Below, piece by piece: positions 26,096 to 34,932 of a DNA stretch of 64,000 nt. Every line of letters starts with the position of its first letter. Position 1 is the stretch's first letter. The notes beneath the pieces were generated by a model. It ran no database searches, was not told where the DNA came from, and saw nothing but the letters and a program-made list of their open reading frames with translations. Location of the stretch: the NCBI RefSeq assembly GCF_965227505.1, contig NZ_OZ245757.1:2666001-2730000 (forward strand). Reading direction: 5' to 3'. This DNA is from Pelagibius sp965227505. GTDB taxonomy: Bacteria; Pseudomonadota; Alphaproteobacteria; Kiloniellales; Kiloniellaceae. The position numbers and the translations under genes were made by a program.

Positions 26096-26743
26096 CTACC
26101 CCGACCCGGCGGTCTCGATCGGGTTGGCGCGCGGCGCAAAGGCCTTCTGGTCCCGCAGGGCGTGGTGGTCCTGCAGCGCCCAATGCACCGAGGGAAAGGC
26201 CAGGTCCTCCCAAGGGATAGCCTGCCAGCTGAAGAGGTCGAGTTCGAGGGTTTCCGGCCCGGCGCTGACGTCCGGGGAGACCAGTGTGGCGCGATAGATC
26301 AGCTGGATCTGGGAGATCCGCGGGATCGAATAGACCGCGAGCAGTTGATCGATGGCGATCTCGGCGCGCGCTTCCTCCCAGGCCTCGCGGCGGGCGCCGC
26401 TGGCCGCGTCTTCGTGCTGCTCCAGATAGCCCGCCGGCAGGGTCCAATAGCCGCGGCGCGGCTCGATGGCGCGACGACACAGCAGGATGCGCGCGCCCCA
26501 GGTGGCCACCGATCCGACGACGATCTTGGGGTTTTCGTAGTTGATGAAGCCGCAGTCGCGGCAGACCAGGCGCGGGCGGTCGTCGCCGTCCGGGACCCGG
26601 GCTTCGAACCGCTCGTCTCCGCCTGCACCCCCGGTCCCCTCCGTGATCTCGCCCGTGATCTCGCCGGCGGCCGCATCCGGGGTCTCGGCCCGGGCCGCGG
26701 CCTGTGGCGGGATCTTGGCCGGAGAGGACTCGCGCTCGCTCAT
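26096..26743 (-). CDS. Nudix hydrolase with zinc-ribbon start
   Basis: The 215-residue protein has a disordered acidic N-terminus (~1-55), then a half zinc ribbon (VCRDCGFINYENPKIVVG), then a Nudix domain. The Nudix box spans GYLEQHEDAASGARREAWEEA, with the catalytic EE pair kept. The usual terminal Gly of the box is replaced by Arg. The arrangement is that of the broad ADP-ribose/NADH pyrophosphatase-like Nudix proteins. Substrate unknown. ATG 26743 is chosen since earlier codons are not supported by a ribosome-binding site. Confidence 0.87.
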   Translation of the reverse strand: MSERESSPAKIPPQAAARAETPDAAAGEITGEITEGTGGAGGDERFEARVPDGDDRPRLVCRDCGFINYENPKIVVGSVATWGARILLCRRAIEPRRGYWTLPAGYLEQHEDAASGARREAWEEARAEIAIDQLLAVYSIPRISQIQLIYRATLVSPDVSAGPETLELDLFSWQAIPWEDLAFPSVHWALQDHHALRDQKAFAPRANPIETAGSG

Positions 26744-26816
26744 CCGGGCACTGTGGCCCAGCCCCCCGGCGACCACAAGAGCGGCGCGGGCGGCGGGAAG
26801 GAGGCCGAGAAGGCCG

Positions 26817-27029
26817 TCAGGCCTTCAGGTCGACGAAGCTGCCGCGGGGAATGATACGGCCCGGTTCCGGCGGACCGGCGGGCTCGTTGCGCGCCGTGTC
26901 GCCGCCGGCGGGATCGGTCGAACCGTTGGGCGCAAGGGCGGCGGTGACGGTGTTGCCGCCTGCGGTCTGGCCACCGAGGGCCTTCAGCATCGCAAGCGTG
27001 AGCGGCGAACTGCCGGGCGTAATCTGCAT
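26817..27029 (-). CDS. Small hypothetical protein
   Basis: A 70-residue frame begins ATG 27029, preceded by a weak A/G-rich ribosome-binding stretch. It has no membrane segment and is rich in Gly, Pro and Thr. The ending PRGSFVDLKA is a compact, ordered-looking tail in an otherwise flexible protein. No domain is recognised. It lies 73 bases upstream of the Nudix gene on the same strand, so the two may share a message. Confidence 0.5.
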   Translation of the reverse strand: MQITPGSSPLTLAMLKALGGQTAGGNTVTAALAPNGSTDPAGGDTARNEPAGPPEPGRIIPRGSFVDLKA

Positions 27030-27607
27030 GGGCAGACTATGCCGTCCGGCGGTTAAGGAGCGGTGAAGGCCCCCCGGGAAGAATCCTCAGGAAGAAGCCC
27101 CGGGAGGAGGCTTTGGAGGAGTCCCGGGCAAAGGTAACCGGCAGGGGTCCAGTACCGACGCTGGTGGAGAGAGCCCGAACACAGCGATCACGTGCATATA
27201 GCCATTATTAACCAGCCTACTCCACACTATTAGGTACTGTCTTGCAGGCAACATGCACGCAAAAGGCGTTTACCGGTAGGGTTTGATCGCTAAGCGTTTG
27301 ATCTTTGTGAGTTCTCGGCAGTCAGGCAGCAACCGCCCCAGTCATGGTGACGGCAGTTGTATTCCTCGGCCGAAGTAGAGTGCGTAATTACGATTCCAAG
27401 TTCTCGTCCGAAGCGCCGGTTCGACGCATTTCCTCGGCGCCCGGAAAGTTCAACCAATCAACTTCACATTATTTTTACCTTGTTTTATTATTCTATTATA
27501 GATTTTGGCCAAATCGCTTCCAAGCCACCCCGTCGCCGACCATCCGGCGCCATCGAGGGGCAGAGAGGTTTCTTGCGGCACTGCGCAGCGGATCGGGGTG
27601 ACCTTTG
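27030..27607. other. Long intergenic region with AT-rich part
   Basis: No gene is supported over 578 bases. From ~27190 to ~27510 it is clearly richer in A and T than the rest of the window, with TTATTAACC (~27205) and TTTTATTATTCTATTATAG (~27482). These are likely promoter and transcription-factor sites for the DUF2336 operon downstream. No clear repeat, tRNA or leader peptide was recognised. A small RNA in the AT-rich part cannot be excluded. Confidence 0.5.
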
Positions 27608-28756
27608 ATGGAAGATCGGGACAAGGATCTTCACGCGCTTCTGCAGCTTGCGCTCAACAAGTCGATCGAAGGCCGCGAGCAGCTGTCCTCCCAGATCGCG
27701 CAGCTCTCCATGGACCGCGACCACATGCTCAGCGACCATGAGCGGGATCTGATCGCGCAGATCCTCGACAAGCTGATCCACGAGTTCGAAGTCCCGATCC
27801 GCAGCAAGCTGAGCGAGCGCCTGTCCCGCAATCCGGCGGCGCCGCGCGCCCTCGTGATCGCCCTGGCCAACGACGAGATCGACGTCGCCCGCCCGGTGCT
27901 TCTGCGCTCGACGCTGCTTTCCGACGACGACCTGATCCGCATCGTTCAGCATCGCAGCCACCAGCATCAGGTCACCATCGCACGGCGGCGCGAGCTGAGC
28001 GAGGAGGTCTCGGACGAGCTTGTGAACACCCAGGACAACGACGTCATCGCCACCCTGCTGGCGAACCAGAGCGCCAGAATTTCCGAGGCGACCCTGGCCT
28101 ACCTTACGGAGCAGGCCGAGCACATCGACGAGTTTCAGGAGCCGCTGGTGCGCCGCCGCGACCTGACCAACGATCTGGCCATGCGGCTGTACTGGATTGT
28201 GGCCGCCAGCCTGCGGGCCGAGATCCTGAAGACCTATGACATCCACCCGACGGCACTGGACGACGAAGTAGAAGCCGCCGTCCTGGACGTCGCCCAGGAA
28301 AAAATTGCCAAGTCAAACGGCGCCGGAAACCTGGAAAGCACCGCTGCCGACCTGGCGCGTTGCATGGCATCTGAACAAAACATCAATGCCGCCCTCTTGA
28401 TCAAGACTATTCGGCAAGGCGAAGTGCCGCTTTTTGAGGCGCTTTTCGAAGAGTGGAGCGGGATTTCGATGCCGCGGCGCGCCGAAGTGCTTTATGGTTC
28501 GAGCGGGGAGGGCCTGGCGATCGCCTGTTTGGCGTTGGGGGTTACAAAGCAGGACTTTGCCACTCTGTTTCTGCTGACCCGCAGTGCCGGCGGCGGCAAT
28601 CGCAGGACTTCGCCGGGGGACCTGTCACGGGCGACACGGATCTATGATCAGGCAAGCCGCGAAAACGCGGAACACGTTCTGCGGTCCTGGCAGCGCGACA
28701 AGGGTTTCCAGCAGGCTGTGGAAGATGTTGCGATGAGCAAGGCGAAACGGGGCTGA
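27608..28756 (+). CDS. DUF2336 domain protein
   Basis: The 382-residue protein is mostly alpha-helical, with the DUF2336 domain at ~30-340 (helical repeats such as RALVIALANDEIDVARPVLLRSTLLSDDDLI and DVIATLLANQSARISEATLAYL). This is a helical-repeat scaffold known almost only from alphaproteobacteria. Its function is not established. The stop is 9 bases before the GTG start of the PAS-kinase at 28766. That tight coupling suggests a working pair, in which the DUF2336 protein may be a sensor or adaptor for the kinase. Confidence 0.9.
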   Translation: MEDRDKDLHALLQLALNKSIEGREQLSSQIAQLSMDRDHMLSDHERDLIAQILDKLIHEFEVPIRSKLSERLSRNPAAPRALVIALANDEIDVARPVLLRSTLLSDDDLIRIVQHRSHQHQVTIARRRELSEEVSDELVNTQDNDVIATLLANQSARISEATLAYLTEQAEHIDEFQEPLVRRRDLTNDLAMRLYWIVAASLRAEILKTYDIHPTALDDEVEAAVLDVAQEKIAKSNGAGNLESTAADLARCMASEQNINAALLIKTIRQGEVPLFEALFEEWSGISMPRRAEVLYGSSGEGLAIACLALGVTKQDFATLFLLTRSAGGGNRRTSPGDLSRATRIYDQASRENAEHVLRSWQRDKGFQQAVEDVAMSKAKRG

Positions 28757-28765
28757 GTTGAAGCT

Positions 28766-30373
28766 GTGAAGACAGACGCAAGCACGCCGACAGTGGTCTC
28801 GCGCAGCGCCGAAGCCGGCGGGGCGGCCCATTCGGCTGCTCCGTCTTCGGCTGCTCCGTCTTCTGCTGGCCCGGCGTCCGCTGCGCCGTCCGCCGCCCCG
28901 TCGGCGGGCAGCGAAGACGGCAGCCTCGTCGCGATCCTGCAGCGCGATCTCCTGGAAGACGGCCCCCCGACCTGCATCGTCGATGCCGAAGGCGCCATCA
29001 TCTATGCCAACAAGGCCTTCGACCGGATTCACGATGCGCTGGCCGCCGCCGACGCCCTGCCCAGCCAGTCGACGCTGGGCGTCTGGCCTCAGGGCCCCGG
29101 CTCCTCGCCCGTGGCGGTCAGCCAGGAACACAAGCTGATCCTCGACGGGCGGACCGAGTACTTCCGCGCCAAGCGCCGCGCGATCCGCGGCGCCGACGGC
29201 AACCTGAAGGCGACCGCCCTGGTCTATGAGCCGACGACCAAACTGAAAGCGACCGCAACGGCGCTGGTCCAGGCCACGACGCGGCTGGACGACACCACGC
29301 GCCTGGTCTCCGACTGGGTGTGGGAGACCGACCGCGACCTCGTGCTCACCTTCGTGTCTCCGCGCGTGCACGATGCCCTCGGCTACCATCCGCGCGAGCT
29401 GATCGGCCGGGGTCTGACCGAGCTGCCGGTCGAACGCTCGGCCAAGCTGACCGGCCTCGTGACCTCGCCGCAGCACGCGCCCTTCCGCGACATCGAGGTG
29501 GAAGTCCTCAACAAGGATGGCGCACGCCTGCTGTTCCGTCTCAACGGCCTGCCGGTCTACTGCCCGGACAGCGGCGCCTTTCTCGGCTACCGCGGCACCG
29601 CAGAGAACGTGACCGCCCTGCGCCAGCGCGAGGATGCGCTTATCAGCGCCAAGGAAAGCGCCGAGCTGGCCAACCGCGCCAAGACGGAGTTCCTGGCCAA
29701 CATGAGCCACGAGCTGCGCACCCCCCTGAACGCGGTCATCGGCTTCTCGGAGATCATGGAAAGCGAGCTGCTGGGTCCGCTCGGCAGCACCCAGTACAAG
29801 AGCTACGCCGCCGACATCCATGAAAGCGCGCAGCACCTGCTCACCCTCATCAACGACATCCTGGATGTCGCCAAGATCGAGGCCGGCGCCCACGAGCTGC
29901 GCGAAGAGGTGATCGATCCGCGCGACATCATCGGCGCGGTGCGGCGCCTCGTGGCCGAACGGGCCAAGCGCGCCGACCAGACCCTGGAGGTCAGCCTGCC
30001 CGACGACCTGCCGCGACTGCGCGCCGACGAGCGCAAGCTGAAGCAGGTTCTGCTGAACCTCCTGTCCAATGCCATCAAGTTCACCCCCAAAGAAGGCACC
30101 ATCGAGCTTTCGGCCCGCCGCGACACGGACGGAGGCTTCGTCTTCCAGGTCAGCGATACCGGCATCGGCATCGCCGAGGACGATATCCCGCGGGCCTTCG
30201 CCCCCTTCGAGCAGGTCGACAGCCGCCTGAACCGGCAGTTCGAGGGCACCGGGCTTGGCCTGCCGCTTTCCGCCGGTTTCGTGAAGCTGCACGGCGGCCG
30301 GCTGGACCTGGAAAGCGAGCCGGGCGTCGGCACCAAGGCGATCGTGCGCCTGCCGGCCGAACGGGTTCTCTAA
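28766..30373 (+). CDS. PAS-domain sensor histidine kinase (PleC/DivJ-type core)
   Basis: The 535-residue protein starts with a low-complexity Ala/Ser/Pro stretch (~1-48) and then has two PAS domains (~55-150 and ~170-285, with WVWETDRDLVLTFVSPRVHDALGYHPRELIG). The kinase core follows: H315 in LANMSHELRTPLNAVIGFSEIM, N box LLNLLSNAIKFTP, DTGIGIAEDDI and GTGLGLPLSAGFVKLHGG. No transmembrane segment is seen, so it is likely cytoplasmic and senses a soluble or redox signal. The GTG start is preceded by an A/G-rich stretch 9 bases after the DUF2336 stop. No response regulator is adjacent. Confidence 0.93.
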   Translation: MKTDASTPTVVSRSAEAGGAAHSAAPSSAAPSSAGPASAAPSAAPSAGSEDGSLVAILQRDLLEDGPPTCIVDAEGAIIYANKAFDRIHDALAAADALPSQSTLGVWPQGPGSSPVAVSQEHKLILDGRTEYFRAKRRAIRGADGNLKATALVYEPTTKLKATATALVQATTRLDDTTRLVSDWVWETDRDLVLTFVSPRVHDALGYHPRELIGRGLTELPVERSAKLTGLVTSPQHAPFRDIEVEVLNKDGARLLFRLNGLPVYCPDSGAFLGYRGTAENVTALRQREDALISAKESAELANRAKTEFLANMSHELRTPLNAVIGFSEIMESELLGPLGSTQYKSYAADIHESAQHLLTLINDILDVAKIEAGAHELREEVIDPRDIIGAVRRLVAERAKRADQTLEVSLPDDLPRLRADERKLKQVLLNLLSNAIKFTPKEGTIELSARRDTDGGFVFQVSDTGIGIAEDDIPRAFAPFEQVDSRLNRQFEGTGLGLPLSAGFVKLHGGRLDLESEPGVGTKAIVRLPAERVL

Positions 30374-30383
30374 GCTTCAAGCT

Positions 30384-30404
30384 GCCCTGCAGGCCCTGCA
30401 GGGC
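30384..30404 (+). terminator. Palindrome after the histidine kinase gene
   Basis: GCCCTGCAGG and CCTGCAGGGC form a near-perfect 10-base inverted repeat about 11 bases after the kinase stop. There is no T run behind it, so it may act with Rho or simply stabilise the message end. Confidence 0.4.
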
Positions 30405-30468
30405 TCCTATGCAGGCGAAGATTTCCTGCTGACGCCGCCGCCGGGCGGACGCTAGCCTTTCCCCCACC

Positions 30469-31224
30469 ATGCCCAACAGCGACGTCACAGGCGAAGCCGC
30501 CCGGCCCGACGGGCTCGGTTCGCCGCGCCGGGCCGCCCTCACCGGCCTGCGCGAGGCCATGGGCGTGCCGGCCCTGGTGCTCGGCTCGTCATACCTCGGC
30601 TTCGGGGCGCTGATCCAGGGTGCCGGGCTGACGGTCTGGCACGGCCTGTTCTCCACCTTCACCGGCTGGGCCCTGCCCGGCCAGATCATTCTGGTGGAAC
30701 TCTACAGCCTCGGCGCCGGGCTGCTGGTGGTCGCCGCCGCCGTGGCCATGACCAACGCCCGCCTGCTGCCCATGACGGTGGCCCTTATGCCGTACCTGCG
30801 CGCGCCGGGCAGACCGCGCTGGCACTACTACCTCTTTGCCCACTACGTCGCGGTAACCGGCTGGGCGGCGGCCATGCGGCGCTGCCCCTCCCTGCCGGAG
30901 GGCCAGCGCCTGCCGTACTTCGCCGGCTTTGCGGTGGCGCTCTGGTCCATGTGCCTGGTGACCACGGCGGTCGGCTTCTTCCTCTCGGACCTGCTGCCGG
31001 GCTATGTCACCCTCGGCCTGGTGTTCCTGAATCCGATCTACTTCATGCTGGTCTTCGTCGCCGATGCCCGGCACCGGGCGCGCATTCTGGCGCTGGCCAT
31101 CGGCGCCCTGGCCGGGCCGCTGCTGCATCTGGTCTCTGCCGACTGGGGCCTGCTGCTGACCGGCGTTCTGGCCGGCAGCCTCGCCTTCTTCGCCGACCGC
31201 CTGTGGAGCCGCCGCCATGTCTGA
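30469..31224 (+). CDS. azlC: AzlC-family branched-chain amino acid exporter subunit
   Basis: The 251-residue membrane protein has the AzlC signature (GREAMGVPALVLGSSYLGFGAL, then LPGQIILVELYSLGAGLL), with about seven hydrophobic segments and the TNARLLPM loop near residue 85-95. With AzlD it forms a two-component exporter for leucine/isoleucine analogues in Bacillus; in E. coli the equivalents are YgaZH. The stop overlaps the azlD start by 8 bases, so the pair is coupled. No regulator gene is beside it. Confidence 0.92.
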   Translation: MPNSDVTGEAARPDGLGSPRRAALTGLREAMGVPALVLGSSYLGFGALIQGAGLTVWHGLFSTFTGWALPGQIILVELYSLGAGLLVVAAAVAMTNARLLPMTVALMPYLRAPGRPRWHYYLFAHYVAVTGWAAAMRRCPSLPEGQRLPYFAGFAVALWSMCLVTTAVGFFLSDLLPGYVTLGLVFLNPIYFMLVFVADARHRARILALAIGALAGPLLHLVSADWGLLLTGVLAGSLAFFADRLWSRRHV

Positions 31225-31588
31225 GGCTTTCTCCGGCGCCGCCCTGATGGACAGCGCTCTCTGGCCCGTCGTGCTGATGATCGTCGGCGCCCTGGTGACC
31301 TACTTCTGGCGCGCCCTGGGCGTCGCGCTGTCCGGGCGGATCGATGCCGGCGGCCCGCTCTTCGAGTGGGTTGCCTGCGTCGCCTATGCCATGCTGGCCG
31401 GCCTCATCGCGCGCATGATCGTTCTGCCCAACGGGCCGCTCGCCGAAACCGCCGATGCCGATCGCATTGCCGCGGCGGTCATCGCGCTGGCCATCTTCTT
31501 CCTCGCCCGGCGCAACATCGGCCTGGGCGTGGCCGCCGGCGCCGGCGCGCTGGTGCTGATGACCCTGGGCCGCAGCTGGCTGTTTTAG
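31217..31588 (+). CDS. azlD: AzlD-family exporter subunit
   Basis: This 123-residue protein with about four hydrophobic segments (VVLMIVGALVTYFWRALGVAL...) is the small partner of AzlC. The size and the pairing with an overlapping azlC gene are diagnostic for the branched-chain amino acid exporter family, although the short sequence alone would not be. ATG 31217 gives the 8-base overlap. Confidence 0.9.
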   Translation: MSEAFSGAALMDSALWPVVLMIVGALVTYFWRALGVALSGRIDAGGPLFEWVACVAYAMLAGLIARMIVLPNGPLAETADADRIAAAVIALAIFFLARRNIGLGVAAGAGALVLMTLGRSWLF

Positions 31589-31654
31589 CCCGCTGCGGCG
31601 GACCAGTTTTCAGAGGACCGGCTTTGAAGGGACGGGGCCTTTGGTGTATCACCG

Positions 31655-31716
31655 CCCCTTGTGTATGACCCACTTGTGTGTGACCCCCCTTGTGTATGAC
31701 CCCCTTCTTTATGACC
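31655..31716. repeat. Tandem 15-16-base repeat, four copies
   Basis: Units of the form CCCCCTTGTGTATGA, with variants, run head to tail four times. The last unit is degenerate (CTTTATGA). The array ends 23 bases before the start of the JmjC-like gene and may lie in its leader. It is one of several short arrays in the window (39706-39750, 46861-46925, 50305-50379, 62879-62933). Confidence 0.8.
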
Positions 31717-31738
31717 GGGGGCGGCAGCGAGGACTTTG

Positions 31739-32926
31739 ATGAGCGATCTTCTGGACGGTTTCCTGGACCCCCTGGGCCGGGAGAGCTTCTTCGGCGATGT
31801 CTTCGGCAGGACTCACCGGCACTTCCCCGGCGGTGCGGAGCGCACGGCCGGGATCATGACCCTGGCTCGGCTGAACGAGCTGATGTCCATGACCTCGGTC
31901 TGGACGCCGGAGACCATGAAGCTCTATCTCGACCTGCAGCCGGTCGCCACCGCCGACTACTGCGCCCGCGTGCCCGCGCTGCAGGGCGGCGGCGCCCTGC
32001 GCCCGGACCCGGACAAAGTGCAGGACTGGATCGCCAAGGGCGCCTCGGTCATCCTCAACGACATCGACGCCCTGGCCCCGGGCGTGCGCGCGCTCGCCAA
32101 CGACCTGCAGAGCGCCACCGGCGGGCGCAGCCAGGCGAACCTCTATTTCTCCATGCACCAGCACAAGGCCTTCGGCCCCCACTGCGACGTGCACGAGGTC
32201 TTCGCCGTCCACTGCGCCGGCGAGAAGACCTGGAACATCTATGAGCGCCGCGACGACGCACCGGTGAACCACCCGGCCTTCAAGCCCAGCGACGAGGAAC
32301 GGGCGCGCCGTGCCGGCAAGGTGGTCGCCCAGGTGGACATGAAGCCGGGCGACCTGCTCTACATCCCCCGCGGCCTCTATCACGACGCCCTGGCCTCGGA
32401 GAACGGCGCCATTCACATTGCCTTCGGGGTGACGCTGCCCAAGCCGCTCGACCTGCTGCCGATCATCTGGGACGCGGCGATCCAGGACCCCTGGATGCGC
32501 AGCGACCTGCCCCGCGCGATGGACGCCGCGGCGCTGAAGGACACCCTGGCACGCATGGGCGAAACCATCGCCGGCGCGCTCAACTCGGCCGGCGCGCGCG
32601 AAGTGGCGGGCAAGGCCATCGAGACATGGCCCTACGCCTTCAAGGGTTACGACCTGGAAGGGCTGGTGGCGGCGGAGCCGGCGACGGAAACGAACGGCTA
32701 CCGGGTCAGCAAGCAGGTGAAAGTGACCCGCCACAACGGCAAGCCCTATCTCTCCGACGGCAAACAGCAGGTGGAGATCCCCTCCGACGTCGCAAAGCAG
32801 GTCAGCTTCATCATGACCCGCGAACGCGTCACCGAGGCGGCACTCCAGGCCGAGTTCCCGGAGATGAGCGAGACCGCCGTCGCCGAGCTGTTCCGGAACA
32901 TGAAGCAGATGCGCGTCATCGCGTGA
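31739..32926 (+). CDS. JmjC/cupin-4-like 2-oxoglutarate oxygenase
   Basis: The 395-residue protein has a JmjC/Cupin_4 jelly-roll at ~1-240. The iron triad is probably the HxD in HCDVHE (~142-144) and the His in LYIPRGLYHDAL (~214). The middle part resembles the ribosomal oxygenase (RoxA/YcfD) group and the far C-terminus carries a winged-helix-like end. Relatives hydroxylate ribosomal proteins or small molecules, and the substrate here is open. ATG 31739 follows a TTG that would not change the protein. It is close upstream of a methyltransferase gene on the same strand. Confidence 0.82.
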   Translation: MSDLLDGFLDPLGRESFFGDVFGRTHRHFPGGAERTAGIMTLARLNELMSMTSVWTPETMKLYLDLQPVATADYCARVPALQGGGALRPDPDKVQDWIAKGASVILNDIDALAPGVRALANDLQSATGGRSQANLYFSMHQHKAFGPHCDVHEVFAVHCAGEKTWNIYERRDDAPVNHPAFKPSDEERARRAGKVVAQVDMKPGDLLYIPRGLYHDALASENGAIHIAFGVTLPKPLDLLPIIWDAAIQDPWMRSDLPRAMDAAALKDTLARMGETIAGALNSAGAREVAGKAIETWPYAFKGYDLEGLVAAEPATETNGYRVSKQVKVTRHNGKPYLSDGKQQVEIPSDVAKQVSFIMTRERVTEAALQAEFPEMSETAVAELFRNMKQMRVIA

Positions 32927-32981
32927 CGCCCTTCGCCTCCTGCGCGTCCGTCGTCACCGCAGCTTGCGAAGGCGGAGCGCC

Positions 32982-33749
32982 GTGACCGCAGGCCCCGAAG
33001 AGACACAGGCGCTTCCGGTGGAGGACATCTACGATCCGCGCTTCGTGAAGGACATCTTCGACCGCTGTTCGGAGCGCTACATCGCTTTCAGCTATGCCTG
33101 CTCGTTTGGGTTTACGGAGCGCTGGCGCCGCCAGTGCGTGGAGGCGATGCCGCCGCCCACCGAGCCAGCCGCGCAGGGCTATGACCTGATGGCCGGAACC
33201 GGCGAGGTCTGGCCGCACCTGCTGAAGCGTTTTCCGGGTGTCGGCGCGATCACCGCTGTGGACATCTCCTCGGGCATGCATCGCCGCGCGCTCCAACGCC
33301 TCCACGCGCAGCGGACCCACCAGATCGATTTCATCGAGGACGACGTCCTTGCCAGCCGGCTGCCCGGCGAGAGCGCGGCCTTCGTCGTCTCCACCTTCGG
33401 CCTCAAGACCTTCACCACGGCCCAGCATGCCCGCCTCGCCAGGCTTGTCGCCCGCACCCTGAAGCCGGGCGGGGTGTTTTCAATGATCGAAGCCTCCGAT
33501 CCCCGGGGTTGGTGGCTGCGCCCGCTCTATCTCTTCCATCTGAAAACGGTGTTGCCGCTGGTCGAGCGCCTGTTGCTCCGGGGCGCGCAGGACTTTGCGA
33601 TGATCGGCACCTACAGCACCAATTTCGGAGACGCCTCGGCATTCGCCAAGATGCTGCGTGCGGAAGGTCTGGAGGTCGAGTTCAAGCGCTACTTCTTCGG
33701 CTGCGCGACCGGCGTTGCCGGCAGGAAGCCTGTGGCGCCGGCGGACTGA
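32982..33749 (+). CDS. UbiE/MenG-like class I methyltransferase
   Basis: This 255-residue SAM-dependent methyltransferase starts at GTG 32982 (TAGPEETQALP), after a GGCGGAGC ribosome-binding stretch. It has the SAM motif YDLMAGTGEVWPHLLKRFP (~residue 65), the acidic loop DFIEDDVLAS and the post-II motif LKPGGVFSMIEASDPRG (~160). The layout resembles quinone C-methyltransferases, but the match is only of the general UbiE type. The substrate cannot be fixed. It lies 55 bases after the JmjC-like gene, and the two may be one operon. Confidence 0.8.
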   Translation: MTAGPEETQALPVEDIYDPRFVKDIFDRCSERYIAFSYACSFGFTERWRRQCVEAMPPPTEPAAQGYDLMAGTGEVWPHLLKRFPGVGAITAVDISSGMHRRALQRLHAQRTHQIDFIEDDVLASRLPGESAAFVVSTFGLKTFTTAQHARLARLVARTLKPGGVFSMIEASDPRGWWLRPLYLFHLKTVLPLVERLLLRGAQDFAMIGTYSTNFGDASAFAKMLRAEGLEVEFKRYFFGCATGVAGRKPVAPAD

Positions 33750-33849
33750 GCGCTCCCGGCGGGCCGGCGCCCTGTGGACGAAGCGCTTGTCAGGTCCACG
33801 GGTGCCGTGGTGAGCTTCGCGCCGCCGGCAACCCGCGAAGGAGACCATC

Positions 33850-34476
33850 ATGATCGACCAGGCGACGCTGATCACCTATCTGGCAATCCTGCTGGGGTTC
33901 GTCTTCATTCCGGGGCCCGCCGTCCTGCTGACACTGGCCCGGGCCAGCACAGGCGGCACGAGGGTCGGGCTGGCCACCGGCCTGGGGATCGCCGCCGGCG
34001 ACATCATCCACACCATGATGGCGGTGATCGGCATTTCCGCGATCATCCTCGCCTCGGCCTTTCTCTTCACCCTCGTCAAATACCTGGGCGCGGCCTACCT
34101 GGTCTACCTCGGCATCCGCGCAATCCTGGAGAAAGTGGATATCAGCCGACCCGCGGCCGCCGCGGCGCTGAGCCCCAGGGCCGCCTTCCGCCAGGCGATC
34201 CTCGCCGAGGTGCTGAACCCCAAGTCGGCCCTTTTCTTCCTCGCCTTCCTGCCGCAGTTCGTGAAGCCGGAAAACGGCGCGGTGTCGCTGCAGCTCATCG
34301 TGCTGGGCGTGCTCTTCGTGCTGATGGGGCTCGTCAGCACGGTAATCGTAGCGGTCAGCGCCGGCAGTCTCGGCGCCTTCCTGCGCCGCAACCCGCTGGT
34401 CCTGCGCTGGCAGGGCAAGGTCGTGGGCACCATCTACTGCGCGCTGGGCATCCGCCTCGCCCTCCAGGAGAAGTAG
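33850..34476 (+). CDS. LysE/RhtB-family amino acid exporter
   Basis: The 208-residue membrane protein begins with the LysE/RhtB motif (ILLGFVFIPGPAVLLTLARASTGGTRVGLATGLG) and has about six hydrophobic segments. The AFRQAILAEVLNPKSALFFLAFLPQFV stretch near residue 115-142 is typical of the RhtB group, which exports homoserine, threonine and related amino acids or lactones. Substrate not assignable. ATG 33850 follows GGAGACCATC. Confidence 0.92.
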   Translation: MIDQATLITYLAILLGFVFIPGPAVLLTLARASTGGTRVGLATGLGIAAGDIIHTMMAVIGISAIILASAFLFTLVKYLGAAYLVYLGIRAILEKVDISRPAAAAALSPRAAFRQAILAEVLNPKSALFFLAFLPQFVKPENGAVSLQLIVLGVLFVLMGLVSTVIVAVSAGSLGAFLRRNPLVLRWQGKVVGTIYCALGIRLALQEK

Positions 34477-34488
34477 GGCTGCGGCGGC

Positions 34489-34782
34489 TTACGGCAGGCC
34501 GCCGACGATGTCGCGGAACTGGTCCTCCGGGAAAGCGCGCAGGGTTGTGGTGCGCACGTTGCCCAGGGAGTTCAGGGTCAGGGTGAACTTGGCCGCCGCC
34601 TCGGCGTCGGGAAACTCGGAAAAGGCGACGATGTCGTAGCCGCCCATGGTGAGGTAGAGTTCCCCCAGTTCGCCGCCGAGCTTCTTCGCCAGCAGGCGCA
34701 CGCCGTCGACGCGCTTGGGCGCGTCCTTGATCGCCTTGATGCCCTGGTCGGTGTAGGTCACGAGTGAGATAAAGGTCGCCAT
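34489..34782 (-). CDS. GYD-domain protein
   Basis: The 97-residue protein is a complete GYD domain (MATFISLVTYTDQGIKAIKDAPKRVDGVR, then GELYLTMGGYDIVAFSEFPD). The GYD family of ferredoxin-like small proteins has no firmly known function. It is convergent with the LysE gene (12 bases between stops) and lies downstream of pgk on the same strand. ATG 34782 is the family start. Confidence 0.88.
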   Translation of the reverse strand: MATFISLVTYTDQGIKAIKDAPKRVDGVRLLAKKLGGELGELYLTMGGYDIVAFSEFPDAEAAAKFTLTLNSLGNVRTTTLRAFPEDQFRDIVGGLP

Positions 34783-34932
34783 CTGCCGCTCCTCGCTATG
34801 CTGCCGTATCAGTCTCTTGCAGCCCGCAGAGCAAAGCGCGGCACAGCCGCGCCGAGTCCTGCGGCGGGTCCCCGTCAAAGAGCATAGCACAGCGGCGCGA
34901 GGCGGGGGCGCAAAGGCGCCCGCGCAGATGTG

